Below are positions 47,983 through 56,896 of a DNA stretch of 64,000 nt, piece after piece. This DNA is from Candidatus Latescibacterota bacterium (GTDB lineage: Bacteria; Latescibacterota; UBA2968): positions 434,001 to 498,000 of the forward strand of contig JAJEHL010000026.1 in assembly GCA_022823725.1 (NCBI GenBank). Reading direction: 5' to 3'. Position numbers and translations under genes: made by a program. Within the stretch, counting starts at the first letter, position 1, and each line of letters opens with the position of its first letter. The notes beneath the pieces are model-generated. The model was not told where the DNA came from and did not search any database. It saw only the letters and a list, made by a program, of their open reading frames with translations.

Positions 47983-48741
47983 ATGTCGAATTTGCGTTTT
48001 GCAGCAGAGAAGGAACGGCGGGTTGCGCTTGTTACGGGGGGTGCGCGAGGTATTGGTGGGGCAACGGCGGTTCGGATTGCAGAGGAGGGGCGGGATGTTG
48101 TTGTTGCCGATGTTCTGGCAAAAGAGGGGGCGGAGACGGTTGAAAGGATTGAGGCACTGGGACAGGAGGCGATGTTTGTGGAGACTGATGTGACGGATGA
48201 GGCCGCTGTTCAGGCGTGTGTGGCACAGGCGGTTGCGCGTTTTGGGAGATTGGATATTCTGGTGTGTTGTGCGGGTATTTTGGGATGGGAGAAGCCGTTT
48301 TTTGAGCAGCCTGTGGCGCAGTTTGATAAGGTGATGCGGATCAATGTGTACGGGGTTTATCATTTTCACCAGGCTGCAATTCCCCATATGCTCGCAGGGG
48401 GTTGGGGGCGCTGTGTGACGATTACTTCGGGTGCGCGAAATGGCAGTCCCAATCAGGTGCCGTATTCGGTGTCAAAGGGTGCTGTGTATTCATTTATAGG
48501 CGCGCTGGGCAATGCGTATTGCAAACAGGGTGTGTTTGTCAATGGGGTGGAGCCGGGGCGGGCGTTGACGGATATGGTGGTGCCGAGGTTTTCGCCCGAG
48601 TATGTTGCCAGTCCTCCAGGTCAGCCGATGGGGCGGTATTCGGACCCGGAGGAGGTGGCTGAGGTGATTGAGTTTTTGTGTTCTGAGCGCAATACCTATA
48701 CGTCGGGTTCGGTGTGGAGTGTGAAAGGGGGAAGAGGTTAG
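47983..48741 (+). CDS. Short-chain dehydrogenase/reductase (SDR)
   Basis: A 252-aa classical SDR that moves hydride between NAD(P)H and an alcohol or ketone. The cofactor motif is VTGGARGIGGATAVRIAEEG, and CCAGILG stands at the usual NAG position. The catalytic Ser is in ITSGARNGS and the Tyr-Lys in PYSVSKGAVYSF. The usual C-terminal GG is present. The ribosome-binding site is GAGGAGG. It overlaps the convergent sulfatase gene by four bases, the two stops sharing TTAG. It could act with the neighbouring dehydratase in sugar-acid breakdown (context only). Confidence 0.9.
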   Translation: MSNLRFAAEKERRVALVTGGARGIGGATAVRIAEEGRDVVVADVLAKEGAETVERIEALGQEAMFVETDVTDEAAVQACVAQAVARFGRLDILVCCAGILGWEKPFFEQPVAQFDKVMRINVYGVYHFHQAAIPHMLAGGWGRCVTITSGARNGSPNQVPYSVSKGAVYSFIGALGNAYCKQGVFVNGVEPGRALTDMVVPRFSPEYVASPPGQPMGRYSDPEEVAEVIEFLCSERNTYTSGSVWSVKGGRG

Positions 48742-50009
48742 GTTACAGAGGCATGCCATTCGTTGAGGCGGGTGAGGAGGTCGTTGGTCAGGTCGGGTTC
48801 GTCGCCTGCGATGTTGGTGGTTTCGTTGGGGTCGGTGTCGAGGTTGGAGAGGTGTATTTCGTTGCTGTCGAGCAGGAGTTTGTAGCGGTCGCGTTGTATT
48901 ACACGGGTGTTGCCTCTGGGTCCTTGTGTCCAGAAGAGGTCGCCGTGTGGTGAAGGGGCATTGTCGGCGATCATTGGGAGAATGTCCGTGCCGTCGAGCT
49001 CGTATTGTTCGGGGTCGCCACCTGCGGCGGTGAGGATGGTGGGGAAGATGTCCATGCCAATGCCGATTTCGTCGATGGTTTTTCCGCCCTGTACGCGCGC
49101 GGGCCAACTCATGAGGGTGGGGACGCGGATGCCGCCTTCCCATAGGGTGCCTTTGTGTCCGCGCAGGCCACCTGTGTCGCCGCCGGGATAGGGGAGGTCT
49201 GTGCCGTCGGTCCAGTTGCGCGGTTCGCGCGAGGGTCCGTGGTCGGGTTGAAAAAAGATGCAGGTGTTGTCAAAGAGGTCTAAGCGCTCGAGTTCGTCGA
49301 GGATTTTGCCGATGGCGTCGTCCATGACGGTGAGCATGGCGGTCATGAGTTGTCGCGAGCGGGGCAAGTGGGCATAGCGTTCCATGTATTCTTCTGGCGC
49401 GTGCAGGGGATAGTGCGGGGTGTTGAAGGGGACATACATGAAGAAGGGGCGACCATCGTTTTTGGCTTTTTGGATGTATTCAATGGCTTTGTCGCGCATG
49501 AGATCGACGAAGTAGGTGCCGTTGTGATACACTTCTCTGCCGTCTTCCCAGAGGTCGTGCTGCGCCTGGTTTTTTGAGGATAGTGCCCAGTAGAAGATGT
49601 GCGAGTAGTAGTCGATACAGCCATTGGTGAAGCCAAACCAGTGGTCAAAGCCGTGGTTGTGGGGCAAGAAGGGTTCGCGGTTGCCCAGGTGCCATTTGCC
49701 CGACATGAAGGTTTGATAGCCCAGTTTTTTGAGTGCTTTGGGTATGGTGGGCAAGTCTGGCGACATGCCGTCGGCAGTTACGCTTACGTTGCCGGGAATG
49801 CCCGCGGCAATGGGATAGCGTCCGGTGAGGATGCCGCAGCGCCCGGCCGAGCAGATGGGGGCATTGGAATACCAGCGGGTGAGTTTGGCACCCCGAGATG
49901 CGATGCGGTCAAAGTTGGGGGTTTGGAAGTCGGTCGCGCCCATGCAAGAGAGGTCGCGGTGCCCGTGATCGTCACTCATGAATACAATGAAGTTGGGTTT
50001 GTCAGACAT
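48738..50009 (-). CDS. Sulfatase with Cys-type motif C-S-A-G-R
   Basis: A 423-aa sulfatase. The ATG at 50009 has AAAGGAACC upstream; the frame is open further but that extension is not protein-like. The first metal site is in NFIVFMSDDHGHRDL. The sulfatase motif is ICSAGRCGILTGRYP, with Cys53 as the residue to be converted to formylglycine; the C-x-A-x-R variant replaces the usual C-x-P-S-R. The second metal site is in FFQPDHGPSREPR. It has no signal peptide. It lies downstream of the PfkB kinase gene on the same strand, 11 bp apart, so it is probably in the msrB-kinase unit. Confidence 0.9.
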   Translation of the reverse strand: MSDKPNFIVFMSDDHGHRDLSCMGATDFQTPNFDRIASRGAKLTRWYSNAPICSAGRCGILTGRYPIAAGIPGNVSVTADGMSPDLPTIPKALKKLGYQTFMSGKWHLGNREPFLPHNHGFDHWFGFTNGCIDYYSHIFYWALSSKNQAQHDLWEDGREVYHNGTYFVDLMRDKAIEYIQKAKNDGRPFFMYVPFNTPHYPLHAPEEYMERYAHLPRSRQLMTAMLTVMDDAIGKILDELERLDLFDNTCIFFQPDHGPSREPRNWTDGTDLPYPGGDTGGLRGHKGTLWEGGIRVPTLMSWPARVQGGKTIDEIGIGMDIFPTILTAAGGDPEQYELDGTDILPMIADNAPSPHGDLFWTQGPRGNTRVIQRDRYKLLLDSNEIHLSNLDTDPNETTNIAGDEPDLTNDLLTRLNEWHASVT

Positions 50010-50020
50010 GGAGGTTCCTT

Positions 50021-51019
50021 TTAAGACGTTTGGGTTTCTCGAAATCGCTTTACGATTTGTTCGGGTGAAGCTGTGCCGGTTGTGCCGATTTGTTGTATGG
50101 TGATGGATGAGGCCAAGACGCCGAGTTGGGCGGCGTCGGATAGTGATGCGCTGGCACAAAGAGCGGAGACCACGGATGCGGAGACGCTGTCGCCTGCGCC
50201 AACTATATCAATGGGGGGCGGAACTTTTATACCGGGAATATGCGTAAGGTTTTCGTTGTTGGCAACGAGAATGCCGTCGGGGCCAAGGGTGATGAAGACG
50301 GGTTTGCCGGTGCGCCGGGAAAAGATGCGGGCACACTGGTTGAGGTTGCGCTCTCCAGTGGCCTGAATGGCTTCGTCGCGGTTGGCTTTGAGTATGACAT
50401 TTTTGAAGTCGGTGATTCGGGTGCGGGAGTCGGCAAAGCATGTGGTGTTGGGATGCGTTCTGGCGAGTTTTGCGAGTTCGGCGACGACGCGATCTGTGAG
50501 TACACCGCAGTTGGGTTCCTGTACCTGGTCGAGGGCTATGACGCCATCTACTTTGGGGAGGAGGTTGTGCAGGGTTTTGATGAGTTGGTTTTCGAGGTCG
50601 AGGGGTAGTGGCGTTCGATTTTTTATGTCCAGGCGTTCCATTTCAGCGCCTGTTTTTTTGTTCATGGGTTTGGTATAAGTCGGGGTAAAGCGGTCGGGTG
50701 TCTCGATGAGATGGGCGATATCCACACCTGTGGCGCGCAATCCCTGTTTGAGGTCATAGCCCTGGCCATCGCGACCAATTACGCCTAGGGCATAGATATG
50801 TCCAATGCCGAGGGCGCAGAGGTTGGAGGTGATGGTGCCGGCTGCGCCGGGCTGGTTGCGAATGGCGATGATTTGGTGCGCTTCAAGGCCGGTTTCGATG
50901 GATGTTTCGACGAGGTCGGGATCAGTGATGAGATAGCGATCGAGGAAGTAGTCACCGATGACGAGGATGGCGAGGTTTTGAAATTTGGAGAGGATGTGGT
51001 TCAGGGTTTTGAGGGTCAC
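50021..51019 (-). CDS. PfkB-family carbohydrate kinase (RfaE1-like)
   Basis: A 332-aa ribokinase-type kinase that phosphorylates a sugar with ATP. Signatures are [10 protein letters not shown], the substrate region [15 protein letters not shown] with GVIGRDGQG, and the C-terminal catalytic motif [12 protein letters not shown] (the Asp is the base; the family usually has GAGDT). The N-terminus [15 protein letters not shown] and the overall size recall the kinase half of heptose-7-phosphate kinase RfaE. Its start overlaps the msrB stop by four bases (ATGA), showing translational coupling. The sugar is not known. Confidence 0.85.
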   Translation of the reverse strand: MTLKTLNHILSKFQNLAILVIGDYFLDRYLITDPDLVETSIETGLEAHQIIAIRNQPGAAGTITSNLCALGIGHIYALGVIGRDGQGYDLKQGLRATGVDIAHLIETPDRFTPTYTKPMNKKTGAEMERLDIKNRTPLPLDLENQLIKTLHNLLPKVDGVIALDQVQEPNCGVLTDRVVAELAKLARTHPNTTCFADSRTRITDFKNVILKANRDEAIQATGERNLNQCARIFSRRTGKPVFITLGPDGILVANNENLTHIPGIKVPPPIDIVGAGDSVSASVVSALCASASLSDAAQLGVLASSITIQQIGTTGTASPEQIVKRFRETQTS

Positions 51020-51414
51020 TTCTTATCCAGATCAATGGCTACGGAGTTGATGCAATAGCGCAGGCCCGTGGGGGCGGGTCCGTCGTCGAAGATGTGGCCC
51101 AGGTGGGCATCGCAGCGGGCGCAGGTGACTTCTATGCGGCGCATGCCAAAGCTCAGGTCTTCGTGCTGGTTGATGCGGTCGGGGTCAATGGCGTCAAAAA
51201 AGCTGGGCCATCCGCAGTGCGAGTCGAATTTCTGGTCTGAGCGGAAGAGTTCGGCATTGCAGCATACGCAGCGATATACGCCTTCTTCTCGGCAGTCCCA
51301 GTACATGCCGGTGAAGGCGCGTTCCGTGCCTTTTTGACGGCAGACGTAGTATTGTTCGGGCGTGAGTTCCTCTCGCCATTCTCGGTCTGTTTTGGTGATT
51401 TTTTCGTCGTTCAT
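51016..51414 (-). CDS. msrB: Peptide-methionine (R)-S-oxide reductase
   Basis: A 132-aa MsrB that repairs R-methionine sulfoxide in proteins. Zinc is held by CVCCNAELF and CARCDAHLG (two CxxC), and the catalytic Cys is in [11 protein letters not shown]. The [11 protein letters not shown] segment and GHIFDDGP are intact. It is a Cys form, not a selenoprotein. It is the first gene of the msrB-kinase-sulfatase unit, with the palindromic repeat copy 3 just upstream. Confidence 0.95.
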   Translation of the reverse strand: MNDEKITKTDREWREELTPEQYYVCRQKGTERAFTGMYWDCREEGVYRCVCCNAELFRSDQKFDSHCGWPSFFDAIDPDRINQHEDLSFGMRRIEVTCARCDAHLGHIFDDGPAPTGLRYCINSVAIDLDKK

Positions 51415-51458
51415 TGAGGGATATTTCCTCTATCAGTTATATACTGTAAACGAAAGCT

Positions 51459-51520
51459 GTCATTGCGGCGTGGTTCCCTGCTTAAATCATGCAGGGACAT
51501 GCTTGAGCCGCAATCCAGAA
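51459..51520 (+). repeat. Dispersed inverted-repeat element, copy 3, with inserted hairpin
   Basis: The element begins GTCATTGCGGC (51459-51469) and ends GCCGCAATCCAGAA (51507-51520). Between the arms the loop is expanded and carries its own 7-bp stem TCCCTGC (51475-51481) / GCAGGGA (51491-51497). It lies between the selenoprotein gene and msrB. Confidence 0.8.
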
Positions 51521-51531
51521 TGTTTTGATTT

Positions 51532-52044
51532 TTATTCTGCGCGAATCCTTTTCATGATGCGTTCAATAGCGTCATCGGCGAGTGCCTGCATTTCTTCGTC
51601 GGTGCGATCCTGGATGGGATGGGCGACAAAGACGCGAGCGGGGTTAAATCCCAGGGCGGTCGATTGGGCATCGGCTGCTTCGCGGAACGGCTCAGATGCG
51701 ACAAAGACTGTGGGTATGCCGCGCGTTTCCAGGTTGGTCGTGTCGTGCACACTGCACGTTGTACAGGACCCTCAATCCGCCAGGCCTTCGACGACGACAT
51801 CGCATTCAGTGGCGATTTGTTGCTGGAGTTCAATGGGTGCCGGGCGCGTGAATGTGGGTTTGATGTAGCGGTTGACTTTGAGGTTGCGCTGTGTGAGATG
51901 CGTTTCGATGCGGTCGAGGAATACGTCGCCCCGGTTTTTGGATATGTCGAGAAGTCCGATGGTCAGTCCGGCGAGTGATTGCGGGCGTTTTACCCGTTCT
52001 CTCTGTGCTGGTTTTTGTTCGGATGTGGGGTCGAGCATTTTCAT
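51532..52044 (-). CDS. UGSC-family selenoprotein, selenocysteine encoded by in-frame TGA
   Basis: Read conventionally, this is two fragments; read through the TGA at 51772-51774 it is one 170-aa protein. Around the stop the translation is EGLADUGSCTTCSVHDTTNL, the exact U-G-S-C signature of the UGSC (seleno)protein family. The frame continues GIPTVFVASEPFREAADAQS to a normal TAA at 51532. Sec is residue 91; C94 and C97 could form a selenenylsulfide or disulfide with it, so a redox role is likely. The ATG at 52044 has AAGGAGA upstream and overlaps the stop of the thioredoxin-fusion gene (ATGA). A hairpin lies just after the TGA. selA-D and tRNA-Sec are not in this window and must be present elsewhere if this is functional. 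Confidence 0.88.
51741..51765 (-). promoter_or_regulatory. Candidate bacterial SECIS hairpin after the Sec codon
   Basis: On the minus strand, starting about 13 nt after the TGA, CGTGC (51758-51754) pairs with GCACG (51748-51744) around a loop AGTGT. A further TGT/ACA pair lies outside a 4-nt bulge. The apical loop is about 18 nt after the TGA and contains GU, matching the usual spacing and loop feature of bacterial SECIS elements recognised by SelB. Confidence 0.6.
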
Positions 52045-53456
52045 GGCGTGATCTCCTTTGTGATGGATTGGCTGCCCCCCCAACTGCTGATGAGGGCAGA
52101 GAATAAGCCCGCGTCTCCGCCTGCGCGGACGATGTGCAATGTGTTGTTCCGAAATTTGGGTAGTGTTTCTTTGTCTATTGCCCGTATGCCTTCTGGGATG
52201 CCGCCCGCGCCTGAGAGCAGTTCCGCGACGGGGAGTTGGAGATACTGATTTAGTGTGTCGCGGAATCGGGTTTTTGACCAGCCTGCGTCTGCATAGCGGC
52301 GGGTGTGTTCTGGCGATATGACGAGTACGGGAGGCGGGCTGTTTGCGTGTTTGGGATGGCCGTCGGCTTTGAGGCAGGCGGCGAAGGATCGGCACAGGGC
52401 GTCGGGATCTCGGGATGCCTGATCCATGATGGGGGTGACGCCGCTGGCTGCAAAGAGCGAGACTGTGGAGGCGTCGGGTGAATATCCCCTTTCGACGGCG
52501 AGGGATTCCCAGGGGGAATCGTCTTCGCGTTCGGCAAAGCAGAAGGTGTATTTGCCCGGGTTGCCGAGCATGGCGCGGTCAATGCCGCCGGGGATGCCGC
52601 CGCCGATGTTGCGGATGACGAGTTGAAGGGCGCGTCCGATGGTCGCGTTGGCGCGGTTGCCCTGCCCGAGCGCGTTGACCCGCGCGTTCATGCCGATTTT
52701 GCGTGTGATTGGTCCGTTGACGACGATCATGGGTCCGGCAAAGAATGTGGTGGCGAGCAGGCCGTGCATGCCAAAGGCCTCTGTGAGTGCGGTTTCAACC
52801 GCTGTGAGGACGACGGGCAGGTATTCGGGTTTGCATCCGGCGAGGACAGCGTTGATGGCGACTTTTTCAACGGTGCATTTGTTGTAGTTGGGAGGGACGA
52901 TGCCCACCAATTCGCCGGGGGAGCGGGTTGTTCCCGATAGCATGTGCATGATGCGTTCTTCGGTGGGTGGCACGACGGGCAGGCCGTCACTCCAGCCGCG
53001 TTCAAAACAGGTTTCTATTTCGTCTTCGAGAGAGCCGACTTCAATGCGCCGGGCGGCGAGTACGGTTTCGCCAAATTGTACGGCGAGTTTTTCAACTATG
53101 CCCGGTTCGATGCTTTTTGATCCACATCCCGGGCGAGTTTCGGGCAGGTCTGCGCCGAGGGGACTGAATCCCGATACGGTTTCCCAGTCACCGCGATGCC
53201 ATCCAACAGTTCGCGCCACTTCTCGCCCTTTTTCAAAACGGAGCAGGGTTGGAACGGTTTCGATGTTGAGACGATATGATTGTTCCAGACCGGTGTCGTC
53301 GATAAGGTTTGCAATTCCCGTGGGAAAATCGGGATTGTCCTGGGTGTAAACCGCGAGTGAATCGTCCCGCTTTCCAATTTCTCTGAGCACGGGTGCAATG
53401 AGAGCACAGGTCGGGCAGTCCTGTTTTACCACGGCTATTAAGCTGTGTGTGCTCAT
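52041..53456 (-). CDS. Thioredoxin-fold protein fused to a conserved domain of unknown function (UGSC partner)
   Basis: A 471-aa protein. Residues 1-110 are a thioredoxin-like domain with C14-P-T-C17 (VVKQDCPTCALIAPVLREIG) and the cis-Pro region IETVPTLLRF. From about 145 to the end is a long domain with GWSDGLPVVPPTEERIMHML, CKPEYLPVVLTAVE and AMLGNPGKYTFCFAERED, which I recognise only as a conserved family of unknown function found beside UGSC proteins. Its stop overlaps the UGSC selenoprotein start, so the two proteins are made in fixed ratio and probably act together, with the CPTC site a likely reductant for the selenoprotein (inference). The ribosome-binding site is AAAGGAGATG. Confidence 0.75.
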   Translation of the reverse strand: MSTHSLIAVVKQDCPTCALIAPVLREIGKRDDSLAVYTQDNPDFPTGIANLIDDTGLEQSYRLNIETVPTLLRFEKGREVARTVGWHRGDWETVSGFSPLGADLPETRPGCGSKSIEPGIVEKLAVQFGETVLAARRIEVGSLEDEIETCFERGWSDGLPVVPPTEERIMHMLSGTTRSPGELVGIVPPNYNKCTVEKVAINAVLAGCKPEYLPVVLTAVETALTEAFGMHGLLATTFFAGPMIVVNGPITRKIGMNARVNALGQGNRANATIGRALQLVIRNIGGGIPGGIDRAMLGNPGKYTFCFAEREDDSPWESLAVERGYSPDASTVSLFAASGVTPIMDQASRDPDALCRSFAACLKADGHPKHANSPPPVLVISPEHTRRYADAGWSKTRFRDTLNQYLQLPVAELLSGAGGIPEGIRAIDKETLPKFRNNTLHIVRAGGDAGLFSALISSWGGSQSITKEITP

Positions 53457-53629
53457 CTATTCATCTCCTTTGAACATACGGTTCTGCGTTTTCATGAATG
53501 TAAACTGTACCTCGTTTTCATGAAAGACAAAAATACAAGGCGCGCCACAACAACCTTGACAAATGGGCGATATATCATTACCCACAATATTACACTACGA
53601 ATACTTGAACGCCAACTTATCACAATCTT

Positions 53630-55606
53630 ATGGCACTTGCACAATCAAAACCCGAACCTGCACGCCCGCGGCGTATTACTGTTCGATCTATTGTCCTGGG
53701 TACGGCTACTGCGGCGGTGCTCAATATTTACAGCGATTACACAGGCATGATTTTGGGGTCTGCTTCGCTGGTCAAGTCACAGTTGTCTATGGCTATGCTT
53801 TTGCCCTTTGTCGCGTGGCTCGTGATCAATCTCATTCTAAAGCTCGCATGGCCGCGCATGGCTTTGCGCAGTACAGAGCTTCTGGTTATTTACAGTATGT
53901 CGTGGATTGTGGGTACGGTTTCGGCAAGTGGATGGACGACTTACTGGGGCGGTGTTGTGAGTACGCCGTTTTATTATGCTTCGCCCGAAAATCGATGGGA
54001 AGAAGTCCTTTTTGACTTTTTGCCGTGGTGGTGTTTGCCCCAGGCAACGCCCGAGATTATTCGCACGTATTACGAGGGCCTTCCCGATGGCGCGAGCATT
54101 CCCTGGCGCGGATGGCTGGCTTCTCTGCACTGGTGGTTCGCCGTATCTATTGCCCTTGTCGTTGCCGGATTATGCCTTGCGGTCATTTTTCAAAAGCAAT
54201 GGGAGGAGAACGAGCGTCTCACTTTTCCACTTGCGGCTTTTCCGATTGCACTGACCGAGGGCTTTGATGAACCGGGCCGCGTTATACCCGGTATTTTTCG
54301 GAATAAGCTCTTCTGGGTGGGGTTTTTTATTGTTTTCGGTGTTTTTGCCTGGAATATTCTCGGTTATTTTGCCATTAGCTTACCTCGAATTGGCATTTAC
54401 GATGGTTATCTGACCAAAGAGGTGCCCATTGCGCGCAATTTTCCATCGTTCTATTTGCGTATTCTGCCTCCTGTTTTGGGCCTTACTTATATGTGTAATC
54501 TGGATATCCTCTTCAGTTTTTGGGCTTTTCGTCTTATCGCCATTGTCAAAGAAGGGGTGATGGCTCGCACGGGATTTAATGTGGGCCTTTCCGGGCAACA
54601 GGCAGAGGCGAGTGAGATTTTGATTTTAGAATCTCATGGTGCTTTCATCTTTCTGGCGGTGTGGGCGATATGGGTCGCGCGCGGCCATTTGCGAGATGTT
54701 CTTCGCGCAGCCGTGACGGGAGAGGCAGATGACGGTCTCGTATCTTATCGCTTGGCATTGCTCGGGTTTATTGCGGCGACTATTTTTGTTTTTGGCTGGT
54801 TCGTTGCGGTGGGTCTGTCGCCTTTTCTCGCACTGTTTCACCTTTTACTGCTTTATGCAGCGTATTTTACCGTGGCAAAATACACCGCGGCGAGTGGCTT
54901 TTCTTATCTTTTTCCGGTTGGGGGTAAAGGGGGGCAAATTGTCGAGATTTTTACGGGGACGGCAACGCTTACGCAACAAAATACCGTCGCATTAGGGGTG
55001 ATTAATTCGAGTGCATTTTTTGGCAATTCGCGCATTCCCGCATGGCCCGCGCTGCCCCATCATCTCAAACTTTTGGGGAATGATGTCCGCCGCCGATGGG
55101 TTTTCTGGATCGTTCTGCTGGCTTTTGCCTCGGGTTTCTTCGGATCTTGTCTTTTTATTGTGCATTTGGGATATAACTACGCGGGCCAGAATCTGGGGCT
55201 GTCGGGTTTTAGCGGGTCCAATATTCGCACGTACGATCGCATGGTTGCCGCTATTGTTGGCGCGGATAAAACGGTTTTTGATCCGGGTAAAATAGCGGTC
55301 TGGATTTTTGGGTTTGGGCAAGCTGGTCTGCTTATGCTCCTTCGCAATCGCATCCCGTGGTGGCCCTTGCATCCCCTGGGTCTGGCTTTTCAAAAGATGT
55401 CGGGTTCTCGGGTCTATGCTTTCAGTATTTTTCTGACATGGGCGTCTAAGCTCATTATTCTGCGCATTGGTGGCATTTCGCTCTATCGGCGCTGTATCCC
55501 TTTGTTCTTTGGCCTTGTGATCGGTTATGTAGTCGGCGTGGGTGTATCTTCGGTTGTCGATTTTACCTTTTTTCCAGAAGAAGGGCATTCTGTTCACGGG
55601 TGGTGA
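53630..55606 (+). CDS. Multipass membrane protein, DUF6785/DUF6784-type, paralogue of 35161-37146
   Basis: A 658-aa protein with about 14 hydrophobic segments. It shares with the 35-kb protein the start MALAQ, FYYASPENRWEEVLFDFLP, YYEGLPDGASIPWRGW, the KQWEENERLTFPL block, NRIPWWPLHPLGLAF and the ending EEGHSVHGW. Overall identity looks moderate, so they are old duplicates rather than a recent copy. Conserved charged or aromatic residues in helix ends suggest transport or an enzymatic membrane role, but no function is known. There is no clear ribosome-binding site before its ATG. It converges on the rnd gene with a 2-bp gap. Confidence 0.75.
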   Translation: MALAQSKPEPARPRRITVRSIVLGTATAAVLNIYSDYTGMILGSASLVKSQLSMAMLLPFVAWLVINLILKLAWPRMALRSTELLVIYSMSWIVGTVSASGWTTYWGGVVSTPFYYASPENRWEEVLFDFLPWWCLPQATPEIIRTYYEGLPDGASIPWRGWLASLHWWFAVSIALVVAGLCLAVIFQKQWEENERLTFPLAAFPIALTEGFDEPGRVIPGIFRNKLFWVGFFIVFGVFAWNILGYFAISLPRIGIYDGYLTKEVPIARNFPSFYLRILPPVLGLTYMCNLDILFSFWAFRLIAIVKEGVMARTGFNVGLSGQQAEASEILILESHGAFIFLAVWAIWVARGHLRDVLRAAVTGEADDGLVSYRLALLGFIAATIFVFGWFVAVGLSPFLALFHLLLLYAAYFTVAKYTAASGFSYLFPVGGKGGQIVEIFTGTATLTQQNTVALGVINSSAFFGNSRIPAWPALPHHLKLLGNDVRRRWVFWIVLLAFASGFFGSCLFIVHLGYNYAGQNLGLSGFSGSNIRTYDRMVAAIVGADKTVFDPGKIAVWIFGFGQAGLLMLLRNRIPWWPLHPLGLAFQKMSGSRVYAFSIFLTWASKLIILRIGGISLYRRCIPLFFGLVIGYVVGVGVSSVVDFTFFPEEGHSVHGW

Positions 55607-55608
55607 CA

Positions 55609-56778
55609 CTATGCCTTATCTTGCAGCAATCTGGGCAAGCGGGTTTCGGGGTCAATGCCAATGGCGTGTTTGCCTTTTAAGAGGGCGGTGAGGTCTGCGC
55701 CTAAAAATTCGTGTCGCCAACCTGTGTGTAACGGATTATCCGTTGTATTTTTTTTTGAAGCGATGTATGCTTTGACTTCTGTTCGAGATGCTACCATTGC
55801 GATATCGATGCCTTCTGATAGACATTGTCCGCGCAGAAATGCCATGGCGAGGTCGAGACGGGCATCGTCAAGGGGATCGGGTCGCACAGGTGGGGATATG
55901 GGCGGGCAATTTTTTTCGTCGATTGCCAATCCGCGCTGTACAGCGTTGAGGAGGCTATTGGCGTACTGATTTACAGTTGATCTTGGGATACCCCGCAATC
56001 GTTTTAATGACTGGATTGATCGCGGTTTGCGCCGGGCAATTTGCACGATGGCGTCATCGCTTATGATCCAGGGTCTGGGTCGATCTGTCTGTTGGGCCTC
56101 TTTTTCTCGCCAGGTGGCCAGTTCGCGCACGATAGCCATATCGCGTCTCGAAAGTCGTCCTGTGCCTTTTACGCGCGTATATTGTTCTTCGGGGGCACGG
56201 TCGTCGTACAATTTGGCAATATCGTACTGACGGAGTTCTTCTGCCAACCAATTTTCTCTGTCTCGACGGTGAATGTCGGTCAGGAGATGTTCGCGCAGGG
56301 CGGGTAAATATCGCACGTCATCCAGGGCGTATTCGAGTTGGTTATCCGATAATGGTCGCCTCAACCAGTTTGTGCGCGTTTCTGTTTTGGGCAATTGTAT
56401 ATTGAGACACATGTGCAATAAATTGCCCAGCGATAGGTTTGAACTCAAACCCACGAAGCCCGCTGCACAACGCGTATCAAATATATTGTGGGGAATAGCA
56501 TTTGTTATGCGTCTCAAGATCCAGAGGTCTTGCTGTGCATCGTGCAAAATTTTAACGGTGTGGGGGTCTGATAATAAGGTGCCCAGAGGCGATAGATCCG
56601 ACAATGTGACGGCGTCTATCAGGTGGCTATCATTTTCTGCAAGCCCCATCTGTACAATGCCCAGGCGCGGATAATAGGTGCGCTCCCAGACAAATTCCGT
56701 ATCAATGCCCACACAGGGCGCGTCCAGGGCGCGGTTGACAAGGGTTTCGAGTGCTTTGGGGGTGTTGATTAGTGGCAT
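55609..56778 (-). CDS. rnd: Ribonuclease D
   Basis: A 389-aa 3'-5' exoribonuclease that trims stable RNAs such as tRNA precursors. The DEDD acidic residues are in GIDTEFVWERTYYP, LHDAQQDLWIL and YALDDVRYLPAL, with Tyr at the expected Exo III position. A central HRDC domain (about 205-290: AIVRELATWREKEAQQTDRP) supports RNA binding. Length is normal for RNase D. No ribosome-binding site is evident before the ATG. Confidence 0.92.
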   Translation of the reverse strand: MPLINTPKALETLVNRALDAPCVGIDTEFVWERTYYPRLGIVQMGLAENDSHLIDAVTLSDLSPLGTLLSDPHTVKILHDAQQDLWILRRITNAIPHNIFDTRCAAGFVGLSSNLSLGNLLHMCLNIQLPKTETRTNWLRRPLSDNQLEYALDDVRYLPALREHLLTDIHRRDRENWLAEELRQYDIAKLYDDRAPEEQYTRVKGTGRLSRRDMAIVRELATWREKEAQQTDRPRPWIISDDAIVQIARRKPRSIQSLKRLRGIPRSTVNQYANSLLNAVQRGLAIDEKNCPPISPPVRPDPLDDARLDLAMAFLRGQCLSEGIDIAMVASRTEVKAYIASKKNTTDNPLHTGWRHEFLGADLTALLKGKHAIGIDPETRLPRLLQDKA

Positions 56779-56896
56779 TTAAAAATCCAGGTGTGAAGTA
56801 AGTGGGAAATCTTTTTCCCGACTGTTAGAACATATCACATCACCTGCCGAATATCAAGCATAGAACTTGTGCCTTTATTCTTATAGGGAGTTTGTT

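Noticed and set aside
53556-53590. TTGACA with a possible -10 before the membrane-protein gene
   Set aside because: No acceptable -10 hexamer occurs 16-18 bp downstream, so this is not reported as a promoter.
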